NCBI RefSeq assembly: GCF_017316125.1 | Contig: NZ_JAFLWA010000031.1 | Coordinates: 1-64,000, forward strand | Direction of reading: 5' to 3' | Origin: Enterococcus sp. DIV0660C | Lineage (GTDB): Bacteria; Bacillota; Bacilli; Lactobacillales; Enterococcaceae | DNA length: 64,000 nucleotides | Shown: positions 33,004-42,668 of the stretch, piece after piece | Position numbering within the stretch: the stretch's first letter is position 1 | Layout of the letters: each line of letters opens with the position of its first letter | Program-made: the position numbers and the translations under genes | The notes under the pieces: model-generated | Seen by the model: only the letters and a program-made list of their open reading frames with translations | Told to the model about the DNA's origin: nothing | Database searches by the model: none

Positions 33004-35331
33004 ATGGAAAATAAAAAAATGATGGGTCTAACACAGGAAGAAGTTAGACAAAAGCTGGCTTTAGGTCAGCAAAATGACTATCAAGAAGATGCTTCAAAAA
33101 CAACTAGACAAATTTTCAGCGATAACATTCTGACATTATTCAATTTTCTGAACTTTGGGATTGGTGTCTGCTTACTTTTAGTTGGTGCTTACTCCAATAT
33201 GGCTTATATCGCCATCATTGTCATGAATATCGTTATCGGAATCTATCAAGAGATTCATGCACGAAATCTTGTTAGAAAATTGTCGATCGTTTCTCAATCT
33301 GAAGTAACGGTTGTGCGTGAGGGAAAAGAGCAAGCAATTTCAACAAAAGAGCTTGTGCTGGATGATTTAGTAAAAATTGGTGCGGGAGAACAGATTCCTG
33401 CAGATCTGCAAGTGCTGAGTGGTCGAGCAGAAGCAAATGAGGCTTTATTGACGGGCGAATCGGATCTTATCGTTAAGGAAGCTGGAGCAGAATTACTCTC
33501 TGGGAGTTTCTTAACAAGTGGTTCAGTTTTTGCGAAAGTGATTCGGGTTGGAGCAGACAACTATGCTGTTCGTTTAACGAGCGAAGCTAAAAAACATAAA
33601 AAAATTCAATCTGAATTAGTTGACTCAATCAGAAAAGTATCGAAATTTACCAGTTTTGTCATTATTCCATTAGGGATTATTTTATTCTTGCAAGCATTAT
33701 TTATTAGAGATGCGTCAATCAAACTATCAGTTGTTGCTTCAGCTGCTGCGTTACTAGGAATGTTGCCAAAAGGATTGGTATTATTAATCAGTATTGCTTT
33801 GACAACTGGAGTTACAAAGTTAGCAAAAAAACGGATACTTGTTCAAGACATGTATGCAATTGAAACCTTAGCTCACGTCGACACACTGTGTTTGGATAAA
33901 ACAGGAACAATCACGGAAGGGAAAATGAGTATCCAGCATGTAGAAGCATTAGATAAACGTTACGAAAAAGCAATTCCAGAAATTATTGGGACTTATTTAG
34001 CAGAAAGTAATGACAATAATGTGACGATGCAGGCTTTACGTAATTATTTTGCGGTTTCCAATCGCTATCAAGTAGAAGAGGTCTTAGCGTTTTCTTCTGA
34101 TCGAAAATGGGGAGCAATGGAATTCCCTGAATTAGGTGTAGTGTATGTTGGGGCACCAGAACGATTAGTTCCACAAAGTCAGTTACCAGAACGATTGATG
34201 TCTGCACAGGCAAATGGTTATCGTGTCTTGATGTTAGGCGTTGCGCCTCATCAAAAATTATCTGAGGATAAACCAACCGGTGTTGAACCCATTGCTTTAT
34301 TTGAAATTGACGACCCTATTCGGAAAAATGCACCAGAAACATTAGCTTATTTACATGAAGAAGGTGTGGATCTAAAAGTTATTTCTGGTGATAATCCTTT
34401 TACTGTTTCTAATATTGCGAGACGTGCAGGCTTGCCTAATTATGATGCATATATTGATCTTTCAGATTTAATGAACGAGGAAGATGTTCGAAAAGCTGCG
34501 CATGACTATACAGTTTTTGGTCGGGTAAGTCCTCAGCAAAAGAAAACTCTTGTCAATGAGTTAAAAGAGAGTGGTCGGACAGTTGCGATGACAGGGGATG
34601 GCGTAAATGATGTATTAGCACTTCGTGAAGCTGATTGTAGTATTGCCATGGCGGAAGGCGATGGGGCAACTCGCCAGATTGCTAATTTAGTTTTACTTGA
34701 TTCAGATTTCACGACATTGCCAGAAGTTTTGTTTGAAGGCCGCCGAGTGGTTAACAATGTGACTAAAGTTTCGGGAATTTTCTTTATCAAAACAATTTAC
34801 TCCTTCATTTTGTCTATCATATGTGCGATTACAGCAGTTGGGTTCCCGTTTATTCCAATTCAAATCACATTAATTGATCTAGCTATTGAAGGGTATCCGT
34901 CATTCTTCTTGTCTTTTGAGCAAGATAAACGAAAAATAAATTATCGCTACTTGCCGACAGCGCTGATCAATGCTTTACCAAATGCAATTTTGGTTGTCTT
35001 AAACGTTGTGACGGTTTATCTGTTGGGACAACGATTGGACTGGTCAAATGGTGAAACGACAACATTGATGTATTATTTATTGATTGGCATTAGTTGTTTA
35101 GCTGTAATCAAAGCATGTTATCCTTTCAATCCACTACGAATTTTCTTAGCTGTAACGACAATTGTTGGGATCTATGTAGCAGCGATGCTTTTCCATGGCA
35201 TTTTAGAAGTAAACTTAGGCGTGGGAAATCAACTTGGTTTATTCGTTGGGTTCATGGCAATAAATATTGTTCTTCGTCTAGCGTATTGGCGTGCGAATAT
35301 TCAAGAAAAGCTATTGAATAAGTTTGCTTAA
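33004..35331 (+). CDS. P-type cation ATPase, substrate unassigned
   Basis: A 775-residue P-type ATPase with TGES near residue 149, DKTGTITEGKM with the phosphorylated Asp at about 298 and MTGDGVNDVLALREADC near 530. Ten membrane segments are expected. The M4 motif is GMLPKGLVLL and M6 reads LIDLAIEGYPSFFLSFE, unlike the AIPEAL/NLVND pair of the other ATPase in this window. It resembles the streptococcal-enterococcal group annotated as MgtA/CaxP-like, for which Ca2+ or Mg2+ is proposed. No heavy-metal domain is present. The ATG at 33004 has only a weak ribosome site; a TTG at 32941 in frame is possible. Confidence 0.82.
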   Translation: MENKKMMGLTQEEVRQKLALGQQNDYQEDASKTTRQIFSDNILTLFNFLNFGIGVCLLLVGAYSNMAYIAIIVMNIVIGIYQEIHARNLVRKLSIVSQSEVTVVREGKEQAISTKELVLDDLVKIGAGEQIPADLQVLSGRAEANEALLTGESDLIVKEAGAELLSGSFLTSGSVFAKVIRVGADNYAVRLTSEAKKHKKIQSELVDSIRKVSKFTSFVIIPLGIILFLQALFIRDASIKLSVVASAAALLGMLPKGLVLLISIALTTGVTKLAKKRILVQDMYAIETLAHVDTLCLDKTGTITEGKMSIQHVEALDKRYEKAIPEIIGTYLAESNDNNVTMQALRNYFAVSNRYQVEEVLAFSSDRKWGAMEFPELGVVYVGAPERLVPQSQLPERLMSAQANGYRVLMLGVAPHQKLSEDKPTGVEPIALFEIDDPIRKNAPETLAYLHEEGVDLKVISGDNPFTVSNIARRAGLPNYDAYIDLSDLMNEEDVRKAAHDYTVFGRVSPQQKKTLVNELKESGRTVAMTGDGVNDVLALREADCSIAMAEGDGATRQIANLVLLDSDFTTLPEVLFEGRRVVNNVTKVSGIFFIKTIYSFILSIICAITAVGFPFIPIQITLIDLAIEGYPSFFLSFEQDKRKINYRYLPTALINALPNAILVVLNVVTVYLLGQRLDWSNGETTTLMYYLLIGISCLAVIKACYPFNPLRIFLAVTTIVGIYVAAMLFHGILEVNLGVGNQLGLFVGFMAINIVLRLAYWRANIQEKLLNKFA

Positions 35332-35361
35332 ATGATTCATTAATTTGTTAGAACGTTATAC

Positions 35362-35389
35362 TTGAAAAAGAACAGGAATATGATACAAT
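35362..35389 (+). promoter_or_regulatory. Promoter of the dnaG-rpoD operon
   Basis: TTGAAA (35362-35367), a 16-base spacer and TACAAT (35384-35389), upstream of the leader hairpin and dnaG. Confidence 0.65.
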
Positions 35390-35413
35390 CAAACATGTAT
35401 AATTGTGTCCTTT

Positions 35414-35448
35414 AAAATCGCGCTGATTTCGGTTGGTGCGATTTTTTA
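35414..35448 (+). terminator. Leader hairpin with T tract upstream of dnaG
   Basis: AAAATCGC / GCGATTTT stem around a 16-17 base loop, followed by six T's, lies between the promoter and dnaG. It could attenuate operon expression. It may instead simply insulate the operon from upstream transcription. Confidence 0.55.
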
Positions 35449-35512
35449 CCGGTTATTCTCCTGATAGATTTACTCGATTTTTATGGAGTATACAAATGAG
35501 GGGGTGGAAACA

Positions 35513-37351
35513 ATGGTTCAGCGAATTCCTCAGGAAGTGATTGAAAATATTCGAAGTCAAACGAATATTGTTGAGGTGATTGGACAATATGTTCAATTAA
35601 AGAAATCTGGGAAAAATTATTTAGGACTTTGTCCCTTTCACGAAGAAAAAACACCTTCGTTTTCCGTAGCTGAAGATAAACAGATCTTTCATTGCTTTGG
35701 CTGTGGAAAGGGTGGAAACGTCTTTACTTTTCTTCAGGAACTTGAAGGATTGACTTTTCCAGAATCAGTTGTAAAGGTCGCAGAATTTGAACAAATTCCC
35801 TTAGCAGATCAATGGAAACAACAAACATATGTTGTTAATGAAACAGATTCAGCTACTGGCAAACTACTCGTGGCACATGAAAAAGCTGTAGAAGTTTATC
35901 ACCATATGTTGTTACACACGAAAGCCGGACAGCCTGCACTTGATTATTTACTGAAGCGTGGTTTGACAATGGAACTGATTGAAACGTTTAAGATTGGTTT
36001 CGCACCAAATGAACGTTCCTTTTTAGTTCAAGTGTTCAATAATGAGTCATTATCGAGTGATGTCTTTGAACGTTCAGGATTGTTTATCAAGCATGATGAT
36101 GGTAATTTCTCTGATCGATTTTATCAGCGTATTATGTTTCCAATCAATAATCCACAAGGACGAACGATTGGTTTTTCTGGTCGATGGTTAGCACCAGAGA
36201 AAGGGCAAGAAAAAGATCAACCTAAGTATTTAAATAGTCCAGAAACAGAACTATTTAATAAGCGCCAAGTTTTATTTAACTTGGATAAAGCAAGAAGTGA
36301 AATCCGAAAAAGTAATGAAATACTACTGTTTGAAGGATTCATGGATGTGATTGCAGCCTGGCAAGCTGGAATCAAGAATGGCTTAGCTTCAATGGGAACC
36401 AGTTTGACTGCTCAACAAATCCAGCAAATGGAGCGCTTAACAAAAGAGCTTGTATTTTGTTATGACGGTGATCAAGCAGGGTTTGAGGCTACCAATCGTG
36501 GAATCGAACTTCTACGTGAAAATAGTCGATTGCAGTTATCTATCGTGGTTGTGCCAGAAAAACTGGATCCCGATGAATATTTACGAAAATATGGTGAAGC
36601 ATCCTTTCAGGAATTGATTCAACATGGTCGTGAAACAGTCTTTACATTTAAAACACGTTATCTGAAACAAAATAAGAATTTAGATAACGAAAAAGATAAG
36701 TTAGATTATCTCCAAGAAGTGTTGATTGAATTAAGTAAAGTAGTCTCACCAATTGAGCAAGATATGTATCTATCACAGCTAACAAGTGAATTTCAAGTTA
36801 GTCGTGAAACGATTCAAAAACAATTGCGTGAGTTGAAACGAACAAACCGACAAGAACGGCAACGAGCTGCCGAACCGAACATGCCAGTGGTAAAGCAGGA
36901 GTTACCGCAACAAAAACAACCGCTGACACAAGTTGAAAAAGCGGAGCAAATGCTGTTGTATCGTGCGTTCAAAGAAATCTCAGTTCGGAATCTTCTAAAA
37001 GAACAAGAGTTTCAATTTATCCATGATGAATATGCAGAAATCTATTTTTTATTTGATGCTTATTTATCACAATATGAAGAGTTTAACCTTGCAGACTTTT
37101 TAAACTTTTTGCAAGATGAAAAAATTAGGCGTTTAGTGGTTGAGATTGCTTATTTGCGAGTGGCCGAAGAAAGCTCTACGCGCGAGATTCAAGATTTACT
37201 GGCTGTTATCAGTAAATCTGGCTTAGCTGATAAAATAATCGAAAAAAAACAATTGCAGCAAGAAGCCAGGCGTACAGGTAACAAACAGTTAGAATTAGAA
37301 TTGACAATTGAGATCATTAATTTAACGAGACAGTTAAAACAAGCCAAATAG
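35513..37351 (+). CDS. dnaG: DNA primase
   Basis: A 612-residue primase that makes RNA primers for replication. The N-terminal CHC2 zinc finger (CPFHEEKTPSF and FHCFGCGKGG) is followed by the TOPRIM core (LLFEGFMDVIAA, CYDGDQAGFEA). A C-terminal helicase-binding region begins after a Gln-rich linker near residue 460. The ATG at 35513 follows GAGGGGGTGG, far better than an upstream ATG at 35483. It is cotranscribed with rpoD, 23 bases downstream, the classical macromolecular-synthesis operon; rpsU is not part of it here. Confidence 0.96.
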   Translation: MVQRIPQEVIENIRSQTNIVEVIGQYVQLKKSGKNYLGLCPFHEEKTPSFSVAEDKQIFHCFGCGKGGNVFTFLQELEGLTFPESVVKVAEFEQIPLADQWKQQTYVVNETDSATGKLLVAHEKAVEVYHHMLLHTKAGQPALDYLLKRGLTMELIETFKIGFAPNERSFLVQVFNNESLSSDVFERSGLFIKHDDGNFSDRFYQRIMFPINNPQGRTIGFSGRWLAPEKGQEKDQPKYLNSPETELFNKRQVLFNLDKARSEIRKSNEILLFEGFMDVIAAWQAGIKNGLASMGTSLTAQQIQQMERLTKELVFCYDGDQAGFEATNRGIELLRENSRLQLSIVVVPEKLDPDEYLRKYGEASFQELIQHGRETVFTFKTRYLKQNKNLDNEKDKLDYLQEVLIELSKVVSPIEQDMYLSQLTSEFQVSRETIQKQLRELKRTNRQERQRAAEPNMPVVKQELPQQKQPLTQVEKAEQMLLYRAFKEISVRNLLKEQEFQFIHDEYAEIYFLFDAYLSQYEEFNLADFLNFLQDEKIRRLVVEIAYLRVAEESSTREIQDLLAVISKSGLADKIIEKKQLQQEARRTGNKQLELELTIEIINLTRQLKQAK

Positions 37352-37374
37352 CTACTTGAAGGGGGCCTTCTTTT

Positions 37375-38484
37375 ATGGCAAATGTAACGGATAAGAAAAA
37401 ATATGAAGCAGCAGTAACAGCTTTCATCAAAGAACACAAACCTAAAAGACAAGTTGTTTATGACGATTTATCAAACCAACTTGCTACACCATTCACATTG
37501 AATGCTGAGGAAATGGACAAATTGATCCAAAAAGTTGAAGATGCTGGAATCAGTGTTGTTGACGAAAATGGTGAACCATCAATCCACAGTTTAAAAAGTG
37601 GTGAGAAAAAAGCTGAAAAAGCAAAAACAGAGGATCTATCTGCACCAACTGGTGTAAAAATCAATGATCCAGTTCGTATGTATTTAAAAGAAATCGGCCG
37701 AGTTTCCCTTTTAACAGCTGAAGAAGAAGTAGCACTTGCCTTAAAAATCGAAGAAGGCGACCAAGAAGCTAAACAACGTTTAGCTGAAGCAAACTTACGT
37801 CTAGTTGTAAGTATTGCGAAACGCTATGTGGGTCGTGGTATGCAGTTCTTAGATTTGATCCAAGAAGGAAATATGGGTTTAATGAAAGCCGTTGAAAAGT
37901 TTGATTACCGTAAAGGATTCAAATTCTCAACTTATGCAACTTGGTGGATTCGTCAAGCAATCACACGCGCGATTGCTGACCAAGCACGTACGATCCGTAT
38001 TCCAGTTCATATGGTCGAAACAATTAATAAATTGATTCGTATCCAACGTCAACTACTCCAAGATTTAGGTAGAGAACCAACACCTGAAGAAATTGGAGCA
38101 GAAATGGACCTACCTACAGAAAAGGTACGCGAAATCTTAAAAATTGCTCAAGAACCTGTCTCATTGGAAACACCAATTGGTGAAGAAGATGATTCACATC
38201 TTGGAGACTTCATTGAAGACCAAGAAGCTACAAGTCCTGCTGAACATGCAGCTTACGAATTGTTAAAAGAACAATTAGAAGATGTGTTGGATACACTGAC
38301 TGACCGGGAAGAAAACGTGTTGCGTTTACGTTTCGGTTTAGATGATGGTCGAACAAGAACCTTAGAAGAAGTAGGGAAAGTTTTCGGCGTAACACGTGAG
38401 CGTATTCGTCAGATTGAAGCAAAAGCCCTAAGAAAATTACGCCATCCTTCACGTTCAAAACAATTAAAAGATTTCTTAGAATAA
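37375..38484 (+). CDS. rpoD: Primary sigma factor (sigma A)
   Basis: A 369-residue group 1 sigma factor. A short region 1.1 precedes region 1.2 ([16 protein letters not shown]). Region 2 has [20 protein letters not shown] and [17 protein letters not shown], which bind core enzyme and the -10. Region 4.2 ([20 protein letters not shown]) binds the -35. A GGGGG-rich ribosome site precedes the ATG. The TTGACA/TATAAT-like promoters listed elsewhere in this window are its expected targets. The operon ends at the strong hairpin 38489-38533. Confidence 0.97.
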   Translation: MANVTDKKKYEAAVTAFIKEHKPKRQVVYDDLSNQLATPFTLNAEEMDKLIQKVEDAGISVVDENGEPSIHSLKSGEKKAEKAKTEDLSAPTGVKINDPVRMYLKEIGRVSLLTAEEEVALALKIEEGDQEAKQRLAEANLRLVVSIAKRYVGRGMQFLDLIQEGNMGLMKAVEKFDYRKGFKFSTYATWWIRQAITRAIADQARTIRIPVHMVETINKLIRIQRQLLQDLGREPTPEEIGAEMDLPTEKVREILKIAQEPVSLETPIGEEDDSHLGDFIEDQEATSPAEHAAYELLKEQLEDVLDTLTDREENVLRLRFGLDDGRTRTLEEVGKVFGVTRERIRQIEAKALRKLRHPSRSKQLKDFLE

Positions 38485-38488
38485 AAAA

Positions 38489-38533
38489 CAAAAAGCTGAC
38501 ACAAAACAAATCAACGTTTTGTGTCAGCTTTTT
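38489..38533 (+). terminator. Terminator after rpoD
   Basis: AAAAAGCTGACACAAAAC / GTTTTGTGTCAGCTTTTT, an 18-bp perfect stem. Its core is shared with the inverted repeat at 62225-62262. Confidence 0.92.
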
Positions 38534-38750
38534 AGTTGATCAAATAAAAAAATTACGTAATATCTATTTTCTAATACTTATGATGGAATTTAAAAATATT
38601 TTTTAATACAAAAAAAATTTTTAGTCCTTATTTTTAACGTTCGATTTACTTATTTGTTAGAAAATCGTAAAGATAAACTATTGGCTGATAGGTCAGAATG
38701 TGATAGATTAAATGTTAGCGTTAAACTTAGTTAAAGGAGCCGATCACTAA

Positions 38751-40964
38751 GTGAAAAAAAAATGTCCAAAATGTGGATCGAAAAAGATTAAAGGTCAAAA
38801 AGTTTGCCCAGATTGTGGCTTTAGCCTTGAAGAAAAAGATCAGCACATTCAAAATAAACGAGATGTTATCGAATCGAAAGACCAATCTCTTGAACAACTT
38901 CCTGAAGAGAATAACCAACCAGATTTTCCAGATACAGAGTTAAATGACCCAATTGAATGGTCAGAACTAAAAGATTTACCACTTGAATCAGTTATGGAAT
39001 TGTTTGATGCCTCGGAAAAGTCAGAAGCAGCACCGGAAAAAGAAACTGCGGGTGAACGATTGGAAGAAAAGAAAGAGAAAGCTGTCAAGCCTATGAAAAA
39101 AAATCGAGATAAGCAACCAAAGGATCAAAATGAAATCAACACTGAAAAAGGACTTTCAGTTGATGAAGTAGTTGAAAAAGAAAAACAAGAACGTATTACA
39201 CAACTAAAAGAAAATGTAAAAAAAGAAGATGATCAATCAATTCTTGCAGCCTATATCCAAGCACATCGTGAAGACGTGGATGAAGAACAATCAAAAGAAT
39301 TGATGCAAATGATCCATGAAAAGATTGCTGCTAATCAGACATCTGAGATTGCAGAAGGTGCAGCAGATAACAAAGAAGAAAACAGTGCTGACACGGAAGC
39401 TGTCGTGTCTACTTCTGCTAAAAGCGACGACGAAAAAGGAGAAAAAATAGAACGTTCAGAAGAGTTGGTCACGAAAGAAAAATCTGCTGTGCCAGCTGTT
39501 GAAGGGCGGGAATCTAAAGTTGACGAAGCGGAAAAAACAGCAGAAGAACCAATAGCTGTTTCTCAGAAACAATCAGCAAAGGATGAATCTTTAAAGCTTG
39601 CTAAAGTAGGTTCAAATGAGCATTTAAAAAAAGCTTCAAAAAAAGAAGAAGTGAATTCTCCCGAATATGATGCTACTGTGAATCAACCAGTAGAAGCGGA
39701 CGAACCAACTGAACAAATGACTAAAAAGCCTGCTGTAGCGTCTGTTAAAGCAAATCAAGAAGCTGGAAAAGAACCAGCAATGATAACTCCAAACCCAGAA
39801 CAACCAACTGGAAAATCCAAAAAAGTTAAAAAAGGACCTTACCTACTGTTAGCTGCAGTTATTTTACTAGGTGTTGGTGGTTGGGCATACTATGACAATC
39901 AACAAAAAGTCGAAGCTGAACGAATTGCTGAGGTAGCCAGACAAGAAAAAAAAGTCTCTGAAATCAAAAAGGAACTAGCTAGTTTTTACTTTGGTGATAA
40001 AAATGAATTCATTCGTACAGACCACTTGAATCAAGATTTGTCGAAAATCAAACAAGAGTTAAACGAAGTTGATTCTACAAAAGATTATCAAGAATTGAAT
40101 GAGACGTATGATGATATTCAAGCAAAGATAATCAATATCAAAAAAGTAAATGATTTGTTTATTGACCCAGTAATTGAAGATGATCATTTAGCCGAAAAAC
40201 CAGTGCTAAGAAATACTGATAAAATCGAAGCAATTGAAACCGATGATTCAGATTTTGGTGAACTTATTCAAAAGGCCCAGCAAGAAGCGCAGAAACAACT
40301 CGAACAAATTGAAACAGCTGAAGAAAAGACAAAAGTTGTTTACCAAGATGAAAAAGTTGTTGAATCAGCTACGCGGGATCAATACAAAACAGCGAAAGAA
40401 GCTGTTGATAAAATTGTAAACAAAGAACTTGCCGATTCTTTCAAGCAACAATTAACAAAAGTAGATCATCAATTATCGGAGAAAGAAAAACAAGCAGCTG
40501 AGAAAAAAGCTGCAGAAGAAAAAGAAAAACAAGAAGCAGAGCAAAAAGCAAAAGCAGAACAAGTTGCTGCGGCTCAAGCAGCTCAAGCAGAAAAAGCAGC
40601 TCAGGAAGCTGCAAAAGCAAACACAGCTTCTAGTAACACAACTGTTGGCTCAGGCTCAACAGCGAATCAACCGATCATGGGAACAAATGCAAGTGATGTT
40701 GCAGATAGTTCCAACGCAGCGTGGAACTGGGCATCTGGAGTAAGAGAAAGTGTCATCGCTACTTGTATTCAACGAGGCTATATTGTTGACGGCGGCTATA
40801 AGTTAGAAAAGGCACAAATCAGAAATGGTGAAGGCTACTACAATCTTTACGCAACTTCAACTAAATCTTCGCTAATGAACGGTATCGGTGAAAGTGCTTT
40901 ACCATTTTATATCGTAACAATCAACTGTAAAACAGGTTGGTTTGGTGGAAATGGAAGTAACTAA
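38751..40964 (+). CDS. MapZ-like division-site protein with N-terminal zinc ribbon
   Basis: A 737-residue bitopic membrane protein. Residues 5-23 form a zinc ribbon (CPKCGSKKIKGQKVCPDCG). A long acidic, low-complexity cytoplasmic region follows, then one transmembrane helix near 362-381 (GPYLLLAAVILLGVGGWAYY). The extracellular part has coiled-coil segments with AEEKEKQEAEQKAKAEQ repeats, a Ser/Thr/Gly linker and a C-terminal domain (AWNWASGVRESVIATCIQRG, then NLYATSTKSSLM and FYIVTINCKTGWF). The C-terminal block matches the second extracellular domain of streptococcal/enterococcal MapZ, which marks midcell and positions FtsZ. Start is GTG at 38751 with AAAGGAG upstream. The zinc ribbon is not part of the pneumococcal protein. 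Confidence 0.72.
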   Translation: MKKKCPKCGSKKIKGQKVCPDCGFSLEEKDQHIQNKRDVIESKDQSLEQLPEENNQPDFPDTELNDPIEWSELKDLPLESVMELFDASEKSEAAPEKETAGERLEEKKEKAVKPMKKNRDKQPKDQNEINTEKGLSVDEVVEKEKQERITQLKENVKKEDDQSILAAYIQAHREDVDEEQSKELMQMIHEKIAANQTSEIAEGAADNKEENSADTEAVVSTSAKSDDEKGEKIERSEELVTKEKSAVPAVEGRESKVDEAEKTAEEPIAVSQKQSAKDESLKLAKVGSNEHLKKASKKEEVNSPEYDATVNQPVEADEPTEQMTKKPAVASVKANQEAGKEPAMITPNPEQPTGKSKKVKKGPYLLLAAVILLGVGGWAYYDNQQKVEAERIAEVARQEKKVSEIKKELASFYFGDKNEFIRTDHLNQDLSKIKQELNEVDSTKDYQELNETYDDIQAKIINIKKVNDLFIDPVIEDDHLAEKPVLRNTDKIEAIETDDSDFGELIQKAQQEAQKQLEQIETAEEKTKVVYQDEKVVESATRDQYKTAKEAVDKIVNKELADSFKQQLTKVDHQLSEKEKQAAEKKAAEEKEKQEAEQKAKAEQVAAAQAAQAEKAAQEAAKANTASSNTTVGSGSTANQPIMGTNASDVADSSNAAWNWASGVRESVIATCIQRGYIVDGGYKLEKAQIRNGEGYYNLYATSTKSSLMNGIGESALPFYIVTINCKTGWFGGNGSN

Positions 40965-40990
40965 AAAATTACTAATTAAACAAGCGAATG

Positions 40991-41030
40991 GCTTAGGCGA
41001 ATCTAGATAGATGATCGCCTAAGTTTTTTT
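40991..41030 (+). terminator. Terminator after the MapZ-like gene
   Basis: CTTAGGCGA / TCGCCTAAG stem with a run of seven T's. Confidence 0.9.
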
Positions 41031-41132
41031 ATGCCTTACTGCTTGGAACATTGTTCTTGGTGAAAGCTGTATGTTATGATAGCAGAGAAAAGTGATGGGA
41101 AAACAAAGCCTTTCAATTAAAAGGAGATCGAA

Positions 41133-41996
41133 ATGAATAATTTATTAGCAAATATATTTACAGGAATTATTATTGATGAAAATGAAAAAAATTATTTTGT
41201 CCAAAAGAATGGACAAACTTTTGGTTTAAGCAAATCAGAAGGCGAGCATAAAATTGGTGAAGCGGTTGAAGGATTTGGCTATCAAAATCAAAAACATGAA
41301 AACCGTTTAACAACGTTGATTCCTAAAAGTCGCATTGGTCATTATGCTTTTGGAACAGTAACAGCAACTAGAAGAGATCTAGGTGCTTTTGTGGATATTG
41401 GCTTACCAGATAAAGATTTTGTTGTTTCTTTAGATGAATTACCAACAATGACGGAATTGTGGCCTAAAAAAGGAGATCGATTAATGATTGCCTTGAAGGT
41501 AGATGCAAAAAATCGTATTTGGGGTGAGCTTGCGGACGAAAAAATCTTTAAATCATTGAGTAAGCAGGGGAATGAAGAACTAAAAAATAAAGATATTTCG
41601 GGAACGACTTATCGCTTGAAATTAGCAGGAACGTATGTCTTGACCGATGATTTTTATGTGGCGTTTATTCATCCGTCTGAACGTTACCAAGAGCCGCGCT
41701 TAGGTGAACATGTAAGTGGTCGTGTTGTTGGTGTTCGACCAGATGGTGTTTTAAACATCTCTCTGAAACCACGCGCCCATGAAGCAATTAGTGATGATGC
41801 ACAAATGATTTTGACGATTTTAGAACGTTCGGCAGAAAAACAATTACAATTTACGGACAAATCAGATCCAGAAGATATTATGAAAACTTTTGGAATCAGT
41901 AAAGGTGCTTTCAAACGTGCAATGGGAAATCTGATGAAGCAAGGATTGATTAAGCAAGAAGACGGTGTGACGAAATTAATCGAAAAATCTAATTGA
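41133..41996 (+). CDS. cvfB: CvfB-family S1 RNA-binding protein
   Basis: A 287-residue protein with S1-type OB folds. One (GTVTATRRDLGAFVDIGLPDK) lies near residues 74-95 and another (GRVVGVRPDGVLNISLKP) near 190-215. A C-terminal winged-helix (DIMKTFGISKGAFKRAMGNL) follows. This arrangement is CvfB of staphylococci and lactic acid bacteria, an RNA-binding regulator first found as a virulence factor. AAAGGAG precedes the ATG. It is cytoplasmic and apparently monocistronic, followed by the fur control region. Confidence 0.9.
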   Translation: MNNLLANIFTGIIIDENEKNYFVQKNGQTFGLSKSEGEHKIGEAVEGFGYQNQKHENRLTTLIPKSRIGHYAFGTVTATRRDLGAFVDIGLPDKDFVVSLDELPTMTELWPKKGDRLMIALKVDAKNRIWGELADEKIFKSLSKQGNEELKNKDISGTTYRLKLAGTYVLTDDFYVAFIHPSERYQEPRLGEHVSGRVVGVRPDGVLNISLKPRAHEAISDDAQMILTILERSAEKQLQFTDKSDPEDIMKTFGISKGAFKRAMGNLMKQGLIKQEDGVTKLIEKSN

Positions 41997-42003
41997 GAAT
42001 ATC

Positions 42004-42082
42004 TTGCATGTTTTTCTTAACTAGCTTATAATTATTATAATTTAACAGAGTATTATTATTTACTTATTTATAATTATTATAA
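42004..42082 (+). promoter_or_regulatory. fur promoter with two perfect PerR/Fur-type boxes
   Basis: TTGCAT (42004-42009), a 17-base spacer and TATAAT (42027-42032) form the promoter. The palindrome TTATAATTATTATAA occurs twice, at 42026-42040 over the -10 and at 42068-42082, exactly 42 bases (about four helical turns) apart. The sequence is a perfect match to the Bacillus PerR box TTATAAT-N-ATTATAA and differs from the Fur box at the outer positions. Confidence 0.8.
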
Positions 42083-42104
42083 ATTGTTGGAGTTGAATTA
42101 ATGA

Positions 42105-42563
42105 ATGAATGCTATATTAGCAATGAAGAAAACGAAACAACAATTACATGAATCAGGTTTTAAATTGACTCCGCAGCGAGAGGCGACGCTACTTGTGCTC
42201 TTAGAAAATGAAAAGGAGCATCTGTCTGCCGAAGAGATTTTCTTTTTAGTTAAGAAAAAAAGTCCAGAAATTGGTCTTGCAACGGTTTACCGCACGTTAG
42301 AAATTTTGACTGATTTAAAAATTGTCGATAAAGTAAGCTTCAATGACGGATTAGCTCGTTATGATTTACGAAAAGATGGTGCGAAGCATTTTCACCACCA
42401 TTTACTATGCCTTAATTGCGGTGCTATTGAGGAAGTCGAAGAAGACCTTTTGGGAGAAGTTGAAGAAGTTGTTGAAAAAAGATATCATTTTTTAGTGAAA
42501 GATCATCGTTTGACCTTTCATGGAATTTGTCATAACTGTCAAGAAAACGAAAAGAGAAAGTAG
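42105..42563 (+). CDS. fur: Ferric uptake regulator Fur
   Basis: A 152-residue Fur-family repressor. The winged helix-turn-helix is visible as LHESGFKLTPQREATLLVLL and SPEIGLATVYRTLEIL. The dimer/metal domain has HFHHHLLCLNCGAIEEVEED and a second Cys pair CHNC for structural zinc. The overall sequence follows Bacillus Fur more closely than PerR or Zur. The ATG at 42105 is 12 bases after GGAG; a later ATG at 42123 is possible. It represses iron-uptake genes when Fe2+ is plentiful. The PerR-type boxes upstream suggest control by PerR, as in B. subtilis, or autoregulation. Confidence 0.9.
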   Translation: MNAILAMKKTKQQLHESGFKLTPQREATLLVLLENEKEHLSAEEIFFLVKKKSPEIGLATVYRTLEILTDLKIVDKVSFNDGLARYDLRKDGAKHFHHHLLCLNCGAIEEVEEDLLGEVEEVVEKRYHFLVKDHRLTFHGICHNCQENEKRK

Positions 42564-42590
42564 CCCGTCTGTTGAAAGACGGCTTTTTCT
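42562..42590 (+). terminator. Terminator after fur
   Basis: GCC.GTCT / AGACGGC stem with a GTTGA loop and TTTTT tail, beginning in the stop codon region. Confidence 0.8.
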
Positions 42591-42668
42591 TTGTGCAGAT
42601 AACGTAAATGGACTATCGAAATAAAGGTGTATCTGATATGATAGAGAAAGCATGAGGTGGGTTATAGT

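Noticed and set aside
42657-42668. GTG start for xerD four codons upstream
   Set aside because: It overlaps the GAGGTGG ribosome site itself. ATG at 42669 has proper spacing.
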